40,693 bases of DNA from Thermoplasmatales archaeon (lineage in GTDB: Archaea; Thermoplasmatota; E2; DHVEG-1): assembly GCA_020350365.1 (NCBI GenBank), contig CP070712.1:157609-198301 (forward strand), written 5' to 3'. Below the pieces are notes generated by a model. That model saw only the letters and a list, made by a program, of their open reading frames with translations, was not told the DNA's origin and ran no database searches. Numbering within the stretch: the stretch's first letter is position 1; every line of letters starts with the position of its first letter. This document shows, in pieces, positions 25,201-34,274 of this stretch. The position numbers and the translations under genes are program-made.

Positions 25201-25686
25201 TTATATTTTTCTCATTTTTTCAATTCCAGATAGGTTTTTATTATTTAAATTTCTAATATTAATGGTACTCTCACTAAGCATTTTCTTTGCTAGTGAATCT
25301 GGATAATCCCCTGAATGAATTATTTCTTTAACACCTGCATTTATCAACATTTTAACACAAACTACACATGGAGTATTTGTGCAATATAATGTTGAATCTT
25401 TTATCGAAACTCCAAAAACTGCTGCTTGAATAATTGCATTTTGTTCAGCATGAAGTCCTCTACAAAGTTCATGTCTTTCACCGGAAGGTATTTCCATATT
25501 TTCTCTAAGACATCCTTCCTCAGAACAATGTTTAAGACCTTTTGGAGCACCATTATAACCAGTGCTAAGAATATGTTTATCTTTTACTAATAATGCTCCA
25601 ACTTTTCTTCTCAAACAGGTGCTTCTTTTTGAAACAACATGAGCCATTTCCATAAAATATTCATCGTAAGACGGACGTTCCTCCAT
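25201..25686 (-). CDS. dCMP deaminase family protein
   Basis: This 161-residue protein belongs to the zinc-dependent cytidine/deoxycytidylate deaminases. Zinc ligands are H79 in GLHAEQNAI (with catalytic E81) and C107 and C110 in [20 protein letters not shown] and the extra Cys/His in KHCSEEGC match dCMP deaminase/ComEB proteins, which turn dCMP into dUMP for thymidylate synthesis. It is cytosolic. An archaeal dCMP deaminase is the most likely function; another nucleotide substrate is possible. Confidence 0.9.
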   Translation of the reverse strand: MEERPSYDEYFMEMAHVVSKRSTCLRRKVGALLVKDKHILSTGYNGAPKGLKHCSEEGCLRENMEIPSGERHELCRGLHAEQNAIIQAAVFGVSIKDSTLYCTNTPCVVCVKMLINAGVKEIIHSGDYPDSLAKKMLSESTINIRNLNNKNLSGIEKMRKI

Positions 25687-25821
25687 AAAAATCCCAATGA
25701 TAATAGAACGTGCTACTTAATAAAATTATGATTTTGTAAAATTCTTAAATGATTTTCATCGTTATTATTAAAAACATTAAATTGATATCAAACTTGATTT
25801 ATATTTTCGGAGGGTAGAAAG

Positions 25822-26145
25822 ATGTCACATAAATATGGAATTTATCAAGCAACTTCTAAAAGCTGTATCTTTTATAAACAAGATGAAGATGGGAATCAAT
25901 CAACATTCAATATCTTTGTTACACCATCAAAAGATGAAGGTGAGAAAAAAGGAGTATTTGCGTTTATTGACAATGAAGAAATGAGAAAAGAAAATTGGAC
26001 ATCTGCAAAAGATGCAGGTATTAGAGATTTGATAGAAGCCTTTGGTGGATGGGCATCTGACGCACCAATGGTGTTTGAACTTGAAGCTCAAAAGAGTTTA
26101 AGTCAATGTTTAAGCTCGGTTTTGAAAAAAGAGCCTGAAGAGTAA
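25822..26145 (+). CDS. Small acidic protein, function unknown
   Basis: This 107-residue cytosolic protein has no signal peptide or membrane segment. It starts MSHKYGIYQATSKSC, has a central strand pair FNIFVTPSKDEGEKKGVFAF and an aromatic/acidic second half (LIEAFGGWASDAPMVFELE). I do not recognise a family. The ribosome binding site is GGAGGGT, 8 nt before the ATG, and a TATA-like TTTATATTTT lies upstream. It is monocistronic, divergent from the dCMP deaminase and convergent with RNase Z, with 5 nt between the stop codons. Confidence 0.75.
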   Translation: MSHKYGIYQATSKSCIFYKQDEDGNQSTFNIFVTPSKDEGEKKGVFAFIDNEEMRKENWTSAKDAGIRDLIEAFGGWASDAPMVFELEAQKSLSQCLSSVLKKEPEE

Positions 26146-26150
26146 AAATC

Positions 26151-27071
26151 TCAATCCTTTAATTTAACTTCAACTTCTTGGAAGTCTTTAACAGCAAATG
26201 AGTTTTTAAATACTTCCCTAGCCTCTTTTTGTATTACATTACTATCTAAATATCTGGGGCTGATATGAGTCAATAATAATTTATCAACTTTGGCTTCTTT
26301 TGCAATTCTAGCTGCTTGCTTTGAAGTAGAATGTCCGTAATCACTTGATAAATCTTCAAATGTTGAATCGAATGTTGCCTCATGAATTAAAACATCAGCA
26401 TTTTTTGCAAAGCCTATCATTTTATCAATAGCTTTTGTATCTCCGGATATAACAATTTTCCTGCCCTTTCTAGATGGACCAAGAACCATACTTGGTTTTA
26501 TTTTTTTACCATTTTTTAATATAACAGTTTCACCTTTCTGAAGTTTACTAAAAAGTGGTCCTTCAGGTATGCCTAATTTCAAGGCTTTTGGTTTATTGAA
26601 TTTTCCAGGTCGCATTTTTTCTTCTAAGGAGTAAGCAATTGTAGGTACGCCATGTTTTACTCTAATAACATTTATTAAATAATCATTGAAATCCAAAATT
26701 GTTCCCTCATCTAATTCATGGGAAATAATATCATAATTGGGTGCAAAGTATCCTAATGACAATAGTTGGTTTACAAGTTTATTCATTCCTTTTGGACCAA
26801 ATATATGCAAAGGAATTTCTCTATCATTTAATTGCATAGTTTGTACTAGACCAGGTATTCCTAGAAAATGATCCCCGTGGAAATGAGTGATAAATATTTT
26901 TGATATTTGCATATAGCTGAGTTTAGATTTTTGGAGTTGACGTTGAGTTCCCTCACCACAGTCAAAAAGTATTACCTCACCTCTTCTTTTAATAGCAACA
27001 GACGGAGCGCTTCTTTTAACTGTAGGCCAACTTCCACTTGTTCCAAGGAAGATTATTCTAAGCTGCGTCAT
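26151..27071 (-). CDS. rnz: Ribonuclease Z
   Basis: This 306-residue protein has the normal size for short-form tRNase Z. The metallo-beta-lactamase motif HxHxDH is present as H63, H65, D67 and H68 (ITHFHGDHFLG). Upstream are FLGTSGSWPTVKRSAPS and LFDCGEGTQRQLQ, both family signatures. GDT in VISGDTKAID and the final HTSPRYL-like motif (LLTHISPRYLD) supply further zinc ligands. The enzyme cuts the 3' trailer from tRNA precursors. Next to another tRNA enzyme gene (TrmG10) in the same direction, 38 nt apart. Confidence 0.95.
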   Translation of the reverse strand: MTQLRIIFLGTSGSWPTVKRSAPSVAIKRRGEVILFDCGEGTQRQLQKSKLSYMQISKIFITHFHGDHFLGIPGLVQTMQLNDREIPLHIFGPKGMNKLVNQLLSLGYFAPNYDIISHELDEGTILDFNDYLINVIRVKHGVPTIAYSLEEKMRPGKFNKPKALKLGIPEGPLFSKLQKGETVILKNGKKIKPSMVLGPSRKGRKIVISGDTKAIDKMIGFAKNADVLIHEATFDSTFEDLSSDYGHSTSKQAARIAKEAKVDKLLLTHISPRYLDSNVIQKEAREVFKNSFAVKDFQEVEVKLKD

Positions 27072-27109
27072 TAAAATGGAGATAATACATTATTGTAAAA
27101 GGATTGTGG

Positions 27110-28117
27110 TTATTTCTGATATACAACAAAATAGCGAGTTAAACTCCTATGTGCTCTAAGATCATGTTTTTCAATAATCGAAAAATATTTTTTACCTAGA
27201 TTTATGAAATCTTTATTTGAAAGCCCAATCACTGCCTTTCCATTTTCTTTTAATAAGGTTGAAATATTCTTAAAGGCCCGTTCATATAATTTACTCATAT
27301 CTTCTCCCTTAGTTGTTGTTGATTTACCATAGGGTAAGTCAGTTACAACAGCATCAACTTTACCAATATCTTTACTAATATCACCAATGTCGGAACAAAA
27401 AAGCTTGTAGTTTTTTATTTTATAAAAATCAAGGTTTTTTTTACATCCTTCAATCATTTTTTCCTCAATATCACTACCGATTATTTTTGCTCCAATAATA
27501 CCTGCTTCGATTAATATTCCACCAGTTCCACAAAAAGGATCAAGCAATGTTTCATTATTTTTTATTGAAGAAAGATTTACCATCAAACGTGCTATTTTTG
27601 GATGTAGGGAAATAGGAGAAAAAAATGGGCGAAATTGGACTTTTCTTTCCTCAAATTGTGATCTATTGATTTCTATTAATTTTAAACCAATATACACTGC
27701 AGAATCTGTGATTAACCCTCTAACCTCTAAATCAGGATTGTCAAGCTCAACTTCTCTACCTGAACTATATACATCTGCTAATGTTCTAATTATATCTTGA
27801 GAATTGATATTTTTTGATCTATTTTTACATCTTACAGCAATTGAACCCTTACTCTCTATTTTATTTTTTATAGCCTCTTTTTTTAAATCAACTATAGATG
27901 GAGGGCATGAAAATAAATATCTATCTATGTAATAAGTATAAGATAATCTCTCAGAAAATCTTTTAAAATTAAAATCATCTGAATCAGTTTCAACAATAAA
28001 AACATCCTCATTTGATTCAATAATTGAAAAGCATATATTCTCAGATTTTAAGCAAGCAATAATTTCTGATGTTGGAATTTTTTTATGTTCTTTGGAAAGT
28101 TCAAATAAATATTTCAT
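27110..28117 (-). CDS. trmG10: tRNA (guanine10-N2)-methyltransferase, TrmG10 type
   Basis: This 335-residue protein has a THUMP-type RNA-binding N-terminal half (about 50-160) and a Rossmann methyltransferase domain. The SAM-binding motif is D193PFCGTGGILIEAG, followed by GSDIEEKMIEGC. The catalytic NPPY-type motif is DLPYG (260-264), the form typical of archaeal Trm-G10 enzymes. The reaction is methylation (often dimethylation) of N2 of G10 in tRNA. Context with RNase Z supports a tRNA role. It ends 14 nt upstream of the next tandem unit's stop, without overlap. Confidence 0.9.
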   Translation of the reverse strand: MKYLFELSKEHKKIPTSEIIACLKSENICFSIIESNEDVFIVETDSDDFNFKRFSERLSYTYYIDRYLFSCPPSIVDLKKEAIKNKIESKGSIAVRCKNRSKNINSQDIIRTLADVYSSGREVELDNPDLEVRGLITDSAVYIGLKLIEINRSQFEERKVQFRPFFSPISLHPKIARLMVNLSSIKNNETLLDPFCGTGGILIEAGIIGAKIIGSDIEEKMIEGCKKNLDFYKIKNYKLFCSDIGDISKDIGKVDAVVTDLPYGKSTTTKGEDMSKLYERAFKNISTLLKENGKAVIGLSNKDFINLGKKYFSIIEKHDLRAHRSLTRYFVVYQK

Positions 28118-28131
28118 TATTCTATTGATAA

Positions 28132-29373
28132 TTAATTTTTATTTTTAAAAGTAGCTTTTATTAAAAATGGAGTTAATAGTGATGTTACAATTGTTAGAAT
28201 TATTGTAGTCAATAAAATTGTATGAGCAACTATTCCTGTTAAAATACCATGAGATATAGCTGCTGTAGCAATGATTAGAGCAAGTTCCATTCTAGGAATC
28301 ATTCCAACACCAACCTGTAAGGCCTCTTTGTTGTTCATACCAGATAGTCTGGCTCCCATTCCACAACCCACTATCTTTCCCACAATACTCATAGAAACTA
28401 TCAAGATTATAAATAAAATAGTTGTATCGAAAGATGAGATTTCGAAACCTTTATCAATAAAGAGACTTGATCCCACATATACAAAGAAAATTGGAATAAA
28501 AAATCCATATCCAATAGCTTTTACATCCTCAATTATTTTTGTTGATCGCACGTTTTGACCGATAAGAATACCTGCAACAAATGCACCTATTATTCCAGAG
28601 ATACCAGCTTCATATGCAAAAAAGGAATATAAAATAAGAATTGCTAGAGTTATACTAAGAAACGATTTAGGTAGCAGCAATTTTTCGCCAATTGAAAGTA
28701 CCTTATCAATTATTTTTAATCCAATATATAGGAATAAAATAAAGAAAATGGCAATCTTAATACCTATCCAAACAGCATCCATTAAGGATCCAATACCCAT
28801 AACAAAAGCAAGAAGTATGATTCCAATAATATCATCAAATACCGCTCCACCTAGTATAGTTGCACCAATATCTGTATTTAATACGTTTAAATCCATCAAT
28901 GTTCTAACAGTTACACCAACAGAAGTTGCTGTAAGAATCAAACCAATTACTACACTTTCTATAACAGAGAAATTCAATAGAATTCCAGATAAAAATCCTA
29001 AAACCAAAGGAAATATGACACCACCAATGGCTACGTAAAATGATGCTTTCTCAGTTTTCTTTAACTTTGAAATACTTGTTTCAAGCCCAGAAATGAAAAG
29101 CAAAAACAATATTCCAATTTCAGCGAAAAGAACAAATTCTGAGGATTGAAAAAGTTCGCCTAGATCTGGTGTGGAAATAGTATAATTAAAAATGATAAAA
29201 TTTTGATTTGAAAAAATAAAAATCGATAAACCACTCAAAATTATGCCAGCAATTATCTCACCGATTACAGCCGGTTGTTTTAATTTATGGAATAAATATC
29301 CCAGAACCCGTGCAAAGATTAGAGCAATTGCTATTAAAAATAAAACATTAAAAAATTCATCCGTATATATCAA
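28132..29373 (-). CDS. Cation/proton antiporter (CPA2/KefB-NapA type)
   Basis: This 413-residue membrane protein has about 12 hydrophobic segments. Family signs are FHKLKQPAVIGEIIAGIILS near the start, LLFISGLETSISKLKK, SVGVTVRTLMDLN, and GGAVFDDIIGIILLAFVMG with the Asp pair that forms the ion site. GGMG-type GVGMIPRMELALI is near residue 360. It exchanges Na+ or K+ for H+. There is no C-terminal RCK/TrkA domain, so regulation may come from the CBS protein. The start is TTG, whose bases overlap the stop of the upstream CBS gene as TTGA, a sign of translational coupling. Confidence 0.9.
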   Translation of the reverse strand: MIYTDEFFNVLFLIAIALIFARVLGYLFHKLKQPAVIGEIIAGIILSGLSIFIFSNQNFIIFNYTISTPDLGELFQSSEFVLFAEIGILFLLFISGLETSISKLKKTEKASFYVAIGGVIFPLVLGFLSGILLNFSVIESVVIGLILTATSVGVTVRTLMDLNVLNTDIGATILGGAVFDDIIGIILLAFVMGIGSLMDAVWIGIKIAIFFILFLYIGLKIIDKVLSIGEKLLLPKSFLSITLAILILYSFFAYEAGISGIIGAFVAGILIGQNVRSTKIIEDVKAIGYGFFIPIFFVYVGSSLFIDKGFEISSFDTTILFIILIVSMSIVGKIVGCGMGARLSGMNNKEALQVGVGMIPRMELALIIATAAISHGILTGIVAHTILLTTIILTIVTSLLTPFLIKATFKNKN

Positions 29374-29873
29374 CCTTCTTCATCCTCTAAAATAGGATGA
29401 TATTGCGTAGCACTATAATATTTCCTAATCAATTGATGCAATGTAAGTTCTCCAACAATTATTTTATCTTTTACAACAGGCAATCTTCGAAGTTTGAATT
29501 TGACCATTCTCATAAGAGCATCTATTATTTTTTCATCAGGATCGCACATAATAATTTTATTTGCCATTACATCTCCTGCTGTGTTTGCAGTGCCATGTTG
29601 AATGGATCTAATATCTGGCATTCCAAAAACATATGATGGGAAATGTTTAGGTGCAAGTATTGATAATACGTCATGTTCTGTTATAACACCAACCAATTCC
29701 TTACGATCCATATCCTTTACCACCCAAATATGGTTTCTTGCACCAAGAATAGAAAGAACATGATGAATATCTTCTTTTTCTTCAATTAATGGAAGATCCC
29801 ATACTCTCTTATCCATTAATTGACTTACCTTAAGCTCATAAAATTCTTTTATTAATTTGTTCTGTTTTACCAT
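29370..29873 (-). CDS. Tandem CBS-domain protein
   Basis: This is a 167-residue protein if started at ATG 29873; an in-frame GTG at 29882 would add three residues. It has two CBS domains: the first about 15-75 (VSQLMDKRVWDLPLIE, VVKDMDRKELVGVITEHDVL) and the second about 100-160 (GDVMANKIIMCDPDEKII, LRRLPVVKDKIIVGELTLHQLI). CBS pairs bind AMP, ATP or similar ligands and often control channels and transporters. The direct coupling to the antiporter gene suggests it senses nucleotide or ionic state and gates the antiporter; this is an inference from position. Confidence 0.87.
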   Translation of the reverse strand: MVKQNKLIKEFYELKVSQLMDKRVWDLPLIEEKEDIHHVLSILGARNHIWVVKDMDRKELVGVITEHDVLSILAPKHFPSYVFGMPDIRSIQHGTANTAGDVMANKIIMCDPDEKIIDALMRMVKFKLRRLPVVKDKIIVGELTLHQLIRKYYSATQYHPILEDEEG

Positions 29874-29909
29874 CGATTTCACGTTAATTAAAAAAGCAAT
29901 ATATAAAAA

Positions 29910-31094
29910 CTACTTCAAATTTTTTTCATTTGTATTTTTGTCTTTTTTCTTCATTTTTTTATTTATTTTATCCTTTAAATGGTCAGTTCCTTCAAACCAT
30001 TTATCACGTCCTTTTTCATCAACCTCCCCTGTAATTTTATCTATTTCATATCTTAAATCATCTGTCCCTTCAAACCAATCATAGTTCTGCATATGTCTTT
30101 CTTTTTTCTTAATTATCTTTTCAGTCTTGTCTTCTTCTGAAGTTACTGGTATAACCTTTTTTTCCTTTTGAGGTCTTGTAATTCTTATCTCTTCAACTTT
30201 TGATTCCTTATTAGGATTAATTCTTATTGTGTCTTTTTCGTAATAATAACTCTCTGGTTTTTTTTCTTGTTTATTTGATTTGTCTTCACTGATATATTTT
30301 TCATCAATCTTATCTTTTGAGATTTCTTTTGCTCTGGAATCTATCGATATCCTTTGTTTGAGATTTACAAATAAAATTGCGAAAATTAAAATAATTGTAC
30401 CTAAAAGTATTGTAAAATATCGATTTCGAATTATTAAATCAAGTAATGTTGGAGGAATATTTACCTCCATTTGTGCTTGCCCATTTTCATATCCATTTTT
30501 TGATGCAATTATTGTAATTTTTTCCCAATCTTCAGGAGCGGTTAACCATGCACGTCCATTATCATCTGTTATTGCCGATTGACCATAGCTCTGTATTGCT
30601 ATCAATACACCTTCCACAGGGTCTCCATCTTTATTATTTTCAGTTATTGTTACAGAAAAGCGTTCACCAGCGTCAACGACGAAATCGTCATGGGAAATTA
30701 CTAATTCCTTAATTTCGGTATTAAGAACGATTATTGTCTTATTTTCTGTTTTATAACCTTCTTTTGATGCCATTATTATATAATTTGTATCCTGATTTAC
30801 TTGGGGCGCTTGAATCATTACTTCAGCTGTTTCATCAATTTGATAAAAATCGCCATTAAATTCTATTATAACATCAATTAACCAAGGTGAGTCCTCCACT
30901 ATTTCTGGATCCATAACACTAATTGAGAAATATTCTTCCTCATTAACTTCCTCAGGTGCAACTATCTCTAAAATTTCTCCAGGTAAAGCTATTAGAATCT
31001 CTGTTGAAAATATATTAAATACAAAAATAATACATAAAAAAATTAGAATAGGTTTATAATTGAAATTATTTTTTAAATATACTTTTCTCCTCAT
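29910..31094 (-). CDS. Membrane-anchored Ig-like protein with repeated WFEGTD cytoplasmic tail
   Basis: This 394-residue protein has a signal peptide (about 14-38). Two beta-sandwich regions follow outside: 39-125, and 128-212, which resembles a carboxypeptidase-regulatory/Big-like domain (DAGERFSVTI, DDNGRAWLTAPEDW). One membrane span is at about 226-246. The cytoplasmic part (247-394) is highly charged and ends with two copies of a short motif, W340FEGTDDLRYEID and W366FEGTDHLKDKIN, separated by a Lys/Asp-rich spacer. I do not know the function; the repeated tail may dock an internal partner. AGGTGATC right before the ATG is a full anti-Shine-Dalgarno match. It is divergent from the 955-residue Ig-like protein. 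Confidence 0.75.
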   Translation of the reverse strand: MRRKVYLKNNFNYKPILIFLCIIFVFNIFSTEILIALPGEILEIVAPEEVNEEEYFSISVMDPEIVEDSPWLIDVIIEFNGDFYQIDETAEVMIQAPQVNQDTNYIIMASKEGYKTENKTIIVLNTEIKELVISHDDFVVDAGERFSVTITENNKDGDPVEGVLIAIQSYGQSAITDDNGRAWLTAPEDWEKITIIASKNGYENGQAQMEVNIPPTLLDLIIRNRYFTILLGTIILIFAILFVNLKQRISIDSRAKEISKDKIDEKYISEDKSNKQEKKPESYYYEKDTIRINPNKESKVEEIRITRPQKEKKVIPVTSEEDKTEKIIKKKERHMQNYDWFEGTDDLRYEIDKITGEVDEKGRDKWFEGTDHLKDKINKKMKKKDKNTNEKNLK

Positions 31095-31368
31095 AGATCA
31101 CCTTTATTTTTAGAGTGCCTTTTCCTCAGATGTTTTACCCTATATTAAGTATTTGTTATATTAAAGATATATAGTTTTTGATATTTGAAATAATCTCTAT
31201 ATTTCTTAACAAACTATTTAAATTAAAATATTATCAAAATATTTATTAAATATAAATTATATTATTTAAATTCTTGAGAAAGGTATCAATACTTAAAAAT
31301 GGTAACTATTGTAAACAAAAATTTAAATATAAATAGTACCAACTAAAGTATATAGGTGAGATAAGAGA

Positions 31369-34236
31369 ATGCAAGTCAACATAAAATTCAGAGCATCGTT
31401 AATAACATTTATGTTGATTCTTAGTACACTCTCAATTTTTATTATTTCTCCTGAATATGTTAAGGCAGATAATGGAAATGGTTTCGAGGAACTTTTTTTT
31501 AAGATATCTGGATTACATCCATACACAACAGCAGGATGGTACGAGCATGATGGAAATGAATCCATTATAATAGATGGAACTATAGACTTTGATCTTTATT
31601 TTACATCCACATTATCAACTCAAACCAGCTGGAAAGATAATGTTGAAGTTTCGATTTATTCGATTGATCCAAATCTTGGCCTTCCAAAAAAAATAGAGAA
31701 TGCAAACACAACAGCAACAATAGAACAGGAATTACTTGGTGAAACTGTACAACAATTTAATGTAACACTGGAAAATTTTAATTATACTCTTAACCAAGGA
31801 GATATTTTAATATTTGCAATTGAAGTAATTCAGAGCGGAAAGCCAATTGGCGATATGATAGAAAAAAGATATGAGGATAAACTAAAATCACGTGCAACAA
31901 AAATTGCAGAATTATTAAATAATAGTGAAAACGAAAATTTAGCTGAAATTGGAGCGGTGATAATGCAGACTTTAGGTTCCGCAGAGGAATTTGGAGTAAC
32001 TGCAGAAGAATTTTCAAGTCTTGGAGATTCTTTAAGTTCTTCTTCTTTTGTTTATAATTCTAAGGAATATCCATCTTCTGTAACTCTTCCGTTATCCTCA
32101 GATGATGGCTTAAAACTTTACTTCCATAGCACTTTGTATAATGAAGATTATCAATCAGAAAGTCTTGTAAATATGGATGAGGAAATCCCAAATGGCAGTG
32201 CCATAACCTGGCCAACTAGATTATTCTCAATGGATCCTTATGAACCTGGATTTAATACAGAGGAATGGTTATTATGGTTTTTTGCATGGATTACATATAT
32301 TGAGATGAATATAGTTCCTCCAGAAGAAGAGGATAAAACTATAACTACTTATTATTTAACTGGAGAAAATACCTTGACTTTGGATAAACCTGAAGGAGAT
32401 ACCAAATCTACATTTACATTGTCATCAGATCCTCAAGAATGGGGAGATATTTCTTTTAGCAGAAATAAAATAATTGAAAATGCAACAGCAGAATTGTATG
32501 TTTATTTTCCAAAAATTATTATTCTTAGGAAAATAACAGTTAATGCATCACTTTATGATGGGGAAAATCGAATTGCTTCAGTTCAGCAAAAGCTAGATCG
32601 TGCAAAAATACTTGAATTATTATCTGGAGGGCCAAACAATCCTACAATCTTTGAATTTGATGAAGTATCTGGGATAGAAATTTTGAATGGGCATAATTTA
32701 AAATTAGTTATCACTGCCAATGGAGAACCATTTATCTATCCTCTCAGAAATACAAAACTTTTCTGTGGTTCAGAAGAATTTCCATCTTCGATTATTTTTA
32801 AGTTTGCAGAAACTGATAATATAAAAATCACAAATGAAGTAGAGGATAAGGATGTAATTCCAGGTGGAAGTGCAAAATTCACACTAGACATTTATAGTAA
32901 ATATAAAGAAGATAACCTAAAAATAAAAGTAACTCCTGAGGACTCTGATGATTTAGATGATTGGACAATAGAATATCCAGAAACAATTCAAATTGATAAG
33001 GAAAGTAACGTCAAAATTAATATATTTGTGAATTCTACAAACAATGATTCTTCAGCGTATAATAGAGATGACATAGATCTTTTCTTTAATGTTACTGGAA
33101 AAACTGGTTTTGTAAGTAAAAATGTAGAAGTCGAAGTATCAGACGATGCAGTTGATTATTTTATTGATATTAAGTTTCCCTCCGACAAGGAAATAAAACT
33201 TGGAACAAGTGGAACATATACGTTCATAATTGTGAATAAAAATACTGGCTTCTGGGATGACAGTTATGAATTTGAAGCTTTTTCAGAACATGGTTGGAAA
33301 GTTGAGATAGAATCTGATAAAGATGTAGTAGAAAATGGAGAAGAAATAAAGGTAAAAGTAAAAGTTTTTGTTCCAGAAGATGCTGAAATAAGTCACGATG
33401 TATTAGAGTTTAACATAACATCTAAAGAAAGTAAAGATCATGACAAAGAAAAGATTTGGACAGCAAGGGTAATCACAACAGTTATAGGCTATAATGTTTT
33501 TGAACATGTCTATAATTATTTTGAATCAGTATCAGAGGGCATTGGTTTGGATGAATTTTTAGGAGATTATGCAGCAGCATTCTTGTTATTCATAGTCTTG
33601 TTCATAATTTTACTATTTTTGATACCAATTATATATATCTTAAGAAAGAAATACGCAGAAATCATTTGTCTTGAAAGAATAAAAGAAATTGATCCTTATG
33701 ACAAAGCTGAATATGATATAACGATAAGAAATCCAACAAAAGATAAACAAACCTATGAGATAAATGCAGAAGCTATAAATTCATCATCTGATCGATGGGA
33801 GATTTCAGTTGATAAAGAACATCTAATTATTGAGCCAAAACAGACAAAAGTAATCGATTTATCAGTTAAGCCAACCGATTTAATTAAAAAAGATGATTGG
33901 GTTGAAGTAAAAATAGTTGCAAAAACTCTTGATAAAAAGAAAAAAGTCGAGTTATCAACAGTAACCTTGATTAAGGATTCGAAACCTGAGTTAAAAATTT
34001 TAGGTGTCTTTAGCTGGCCTAACTATTTCAGGAAGGGAGATAGGATTACTACTATATTTAGAATAAATAATGTAGGAAATGTATCAGCCAATAATATTTC
34101 TATTATTTTATATGTAAATGGGGAGGAAAAGAATAAAGTAGAGGATATTACTATCCCCCGCAGAGGATTTGCTGAAATCGAAATACCTTGGATTGCCGTA
34201 AAAGGTAAAAATGAGATTAATATAGTAGTTATGTGA
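31369..34236 (+). CDS. Large membrane protein with Ig-like domains on both sides of one span
   Basis: This 955-residue protein has a signal peptide (about 1-33). The long N-terminal region (to about 500) is beta-rich and unrecognised. Residues about 500-710 look like two NEW3-type domains (GGSAKFTLDIYSKYKEDN; LGTSGTYTFIIVNKNTGFWD). A hydrophobic span follows at about 735-763, ending in a basic RKK. The C-terminal 190 residues contain a third NEW3-like domain (DPYDKAEYDITIRNP) and a CARDB-like domain (RKGDRITTIFRINNVGNVSA). If the span crosses once, these last domains are inside the cell, which is unusual for such folds. Ribosome binding site AGGTGAGAT at 31354-31362; TATA-like box near 31325. 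Confidence 0.78.
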   Translation: MQVNIKFRASLITFMLILSTLSIFIISPEYVKADNGNGFEELFFKISGLHPYTTAGWYEHDGNESIIIDGTIDFDLYFTSTLSTQTSWKDNVEVSIYSIDPNLGLPKKIENANTTATIEQELLGETVQQFNVTLENFNYTLNQGDILIFAIEVIQSGKPIGDMIEKRYEDKLKSRATKIAELLNNSENENLAEIGAVIMQTLGSAEEFGVTAEEFSSLGDSLSSSSFVYNSKEYPSSVTLPLSSDDGLKLYFHSTLYNEDYQSESLVNMDEEIPNGSAITWPTRLFSMDPYEPGFNTEEWLLWFFAWITYIEMNIVPPEEEDKTITTYYLTGENTLTLDKPEGDTKSTFTLSSDPQEWGDISFSRNKIIENATAELYVYFPKIIILRKITVNASLYDGENRIASVQQKLDRAKILELLSGGPNNPTIFEFDEVSGIEILNGHNLKLVITANGEPFIYPLRNTKLFCGSEEFPSSIIFKFAETDNIKITNEVEDKDVIPGGSAKFTLDIYSKYKEDNLKIKVTPEDSDDLDDWTIEYPETIQIDKESNVKINIFVNSTNNDSSAYNRDDIDLFFNVTGKTGFVSKNVEVEVSDDAVDYFIDIKFPSDKEIKLGTSGTYTFIIVNKNTGFWDDSYEFEAFSEHGWKVEIESDKDVVENGEEIKVKVKVFVPEDAEISHDVLEFNITSKESKDHDKEKIWTARVITTVIGYNVFEHVYNYFESVSEGIGLDEFLGDYAAAFLLFIVLFIILLFLIPIIYILRKKYAEIICLERIKEIDPYDKAEYDITIRNPTKDKQTYEINAEAINSSSDRWEISVDKEHLIIEPKQTKVIDLSVKPTDLIKKDDWVEVKIVAKTLDKKKKVELSTVTLIKDSKPELKILGVFSWPNYFRKGDRITTIFRINNVGNVSANNISIILYVNGEEKNKVEDITIPRRGFAEIEIPWIAVKGKNEINIVVM

Positions 34237-34274
34237 TTCAGCCAATCAATTAACATATACGTCTAGTGTTTCTT

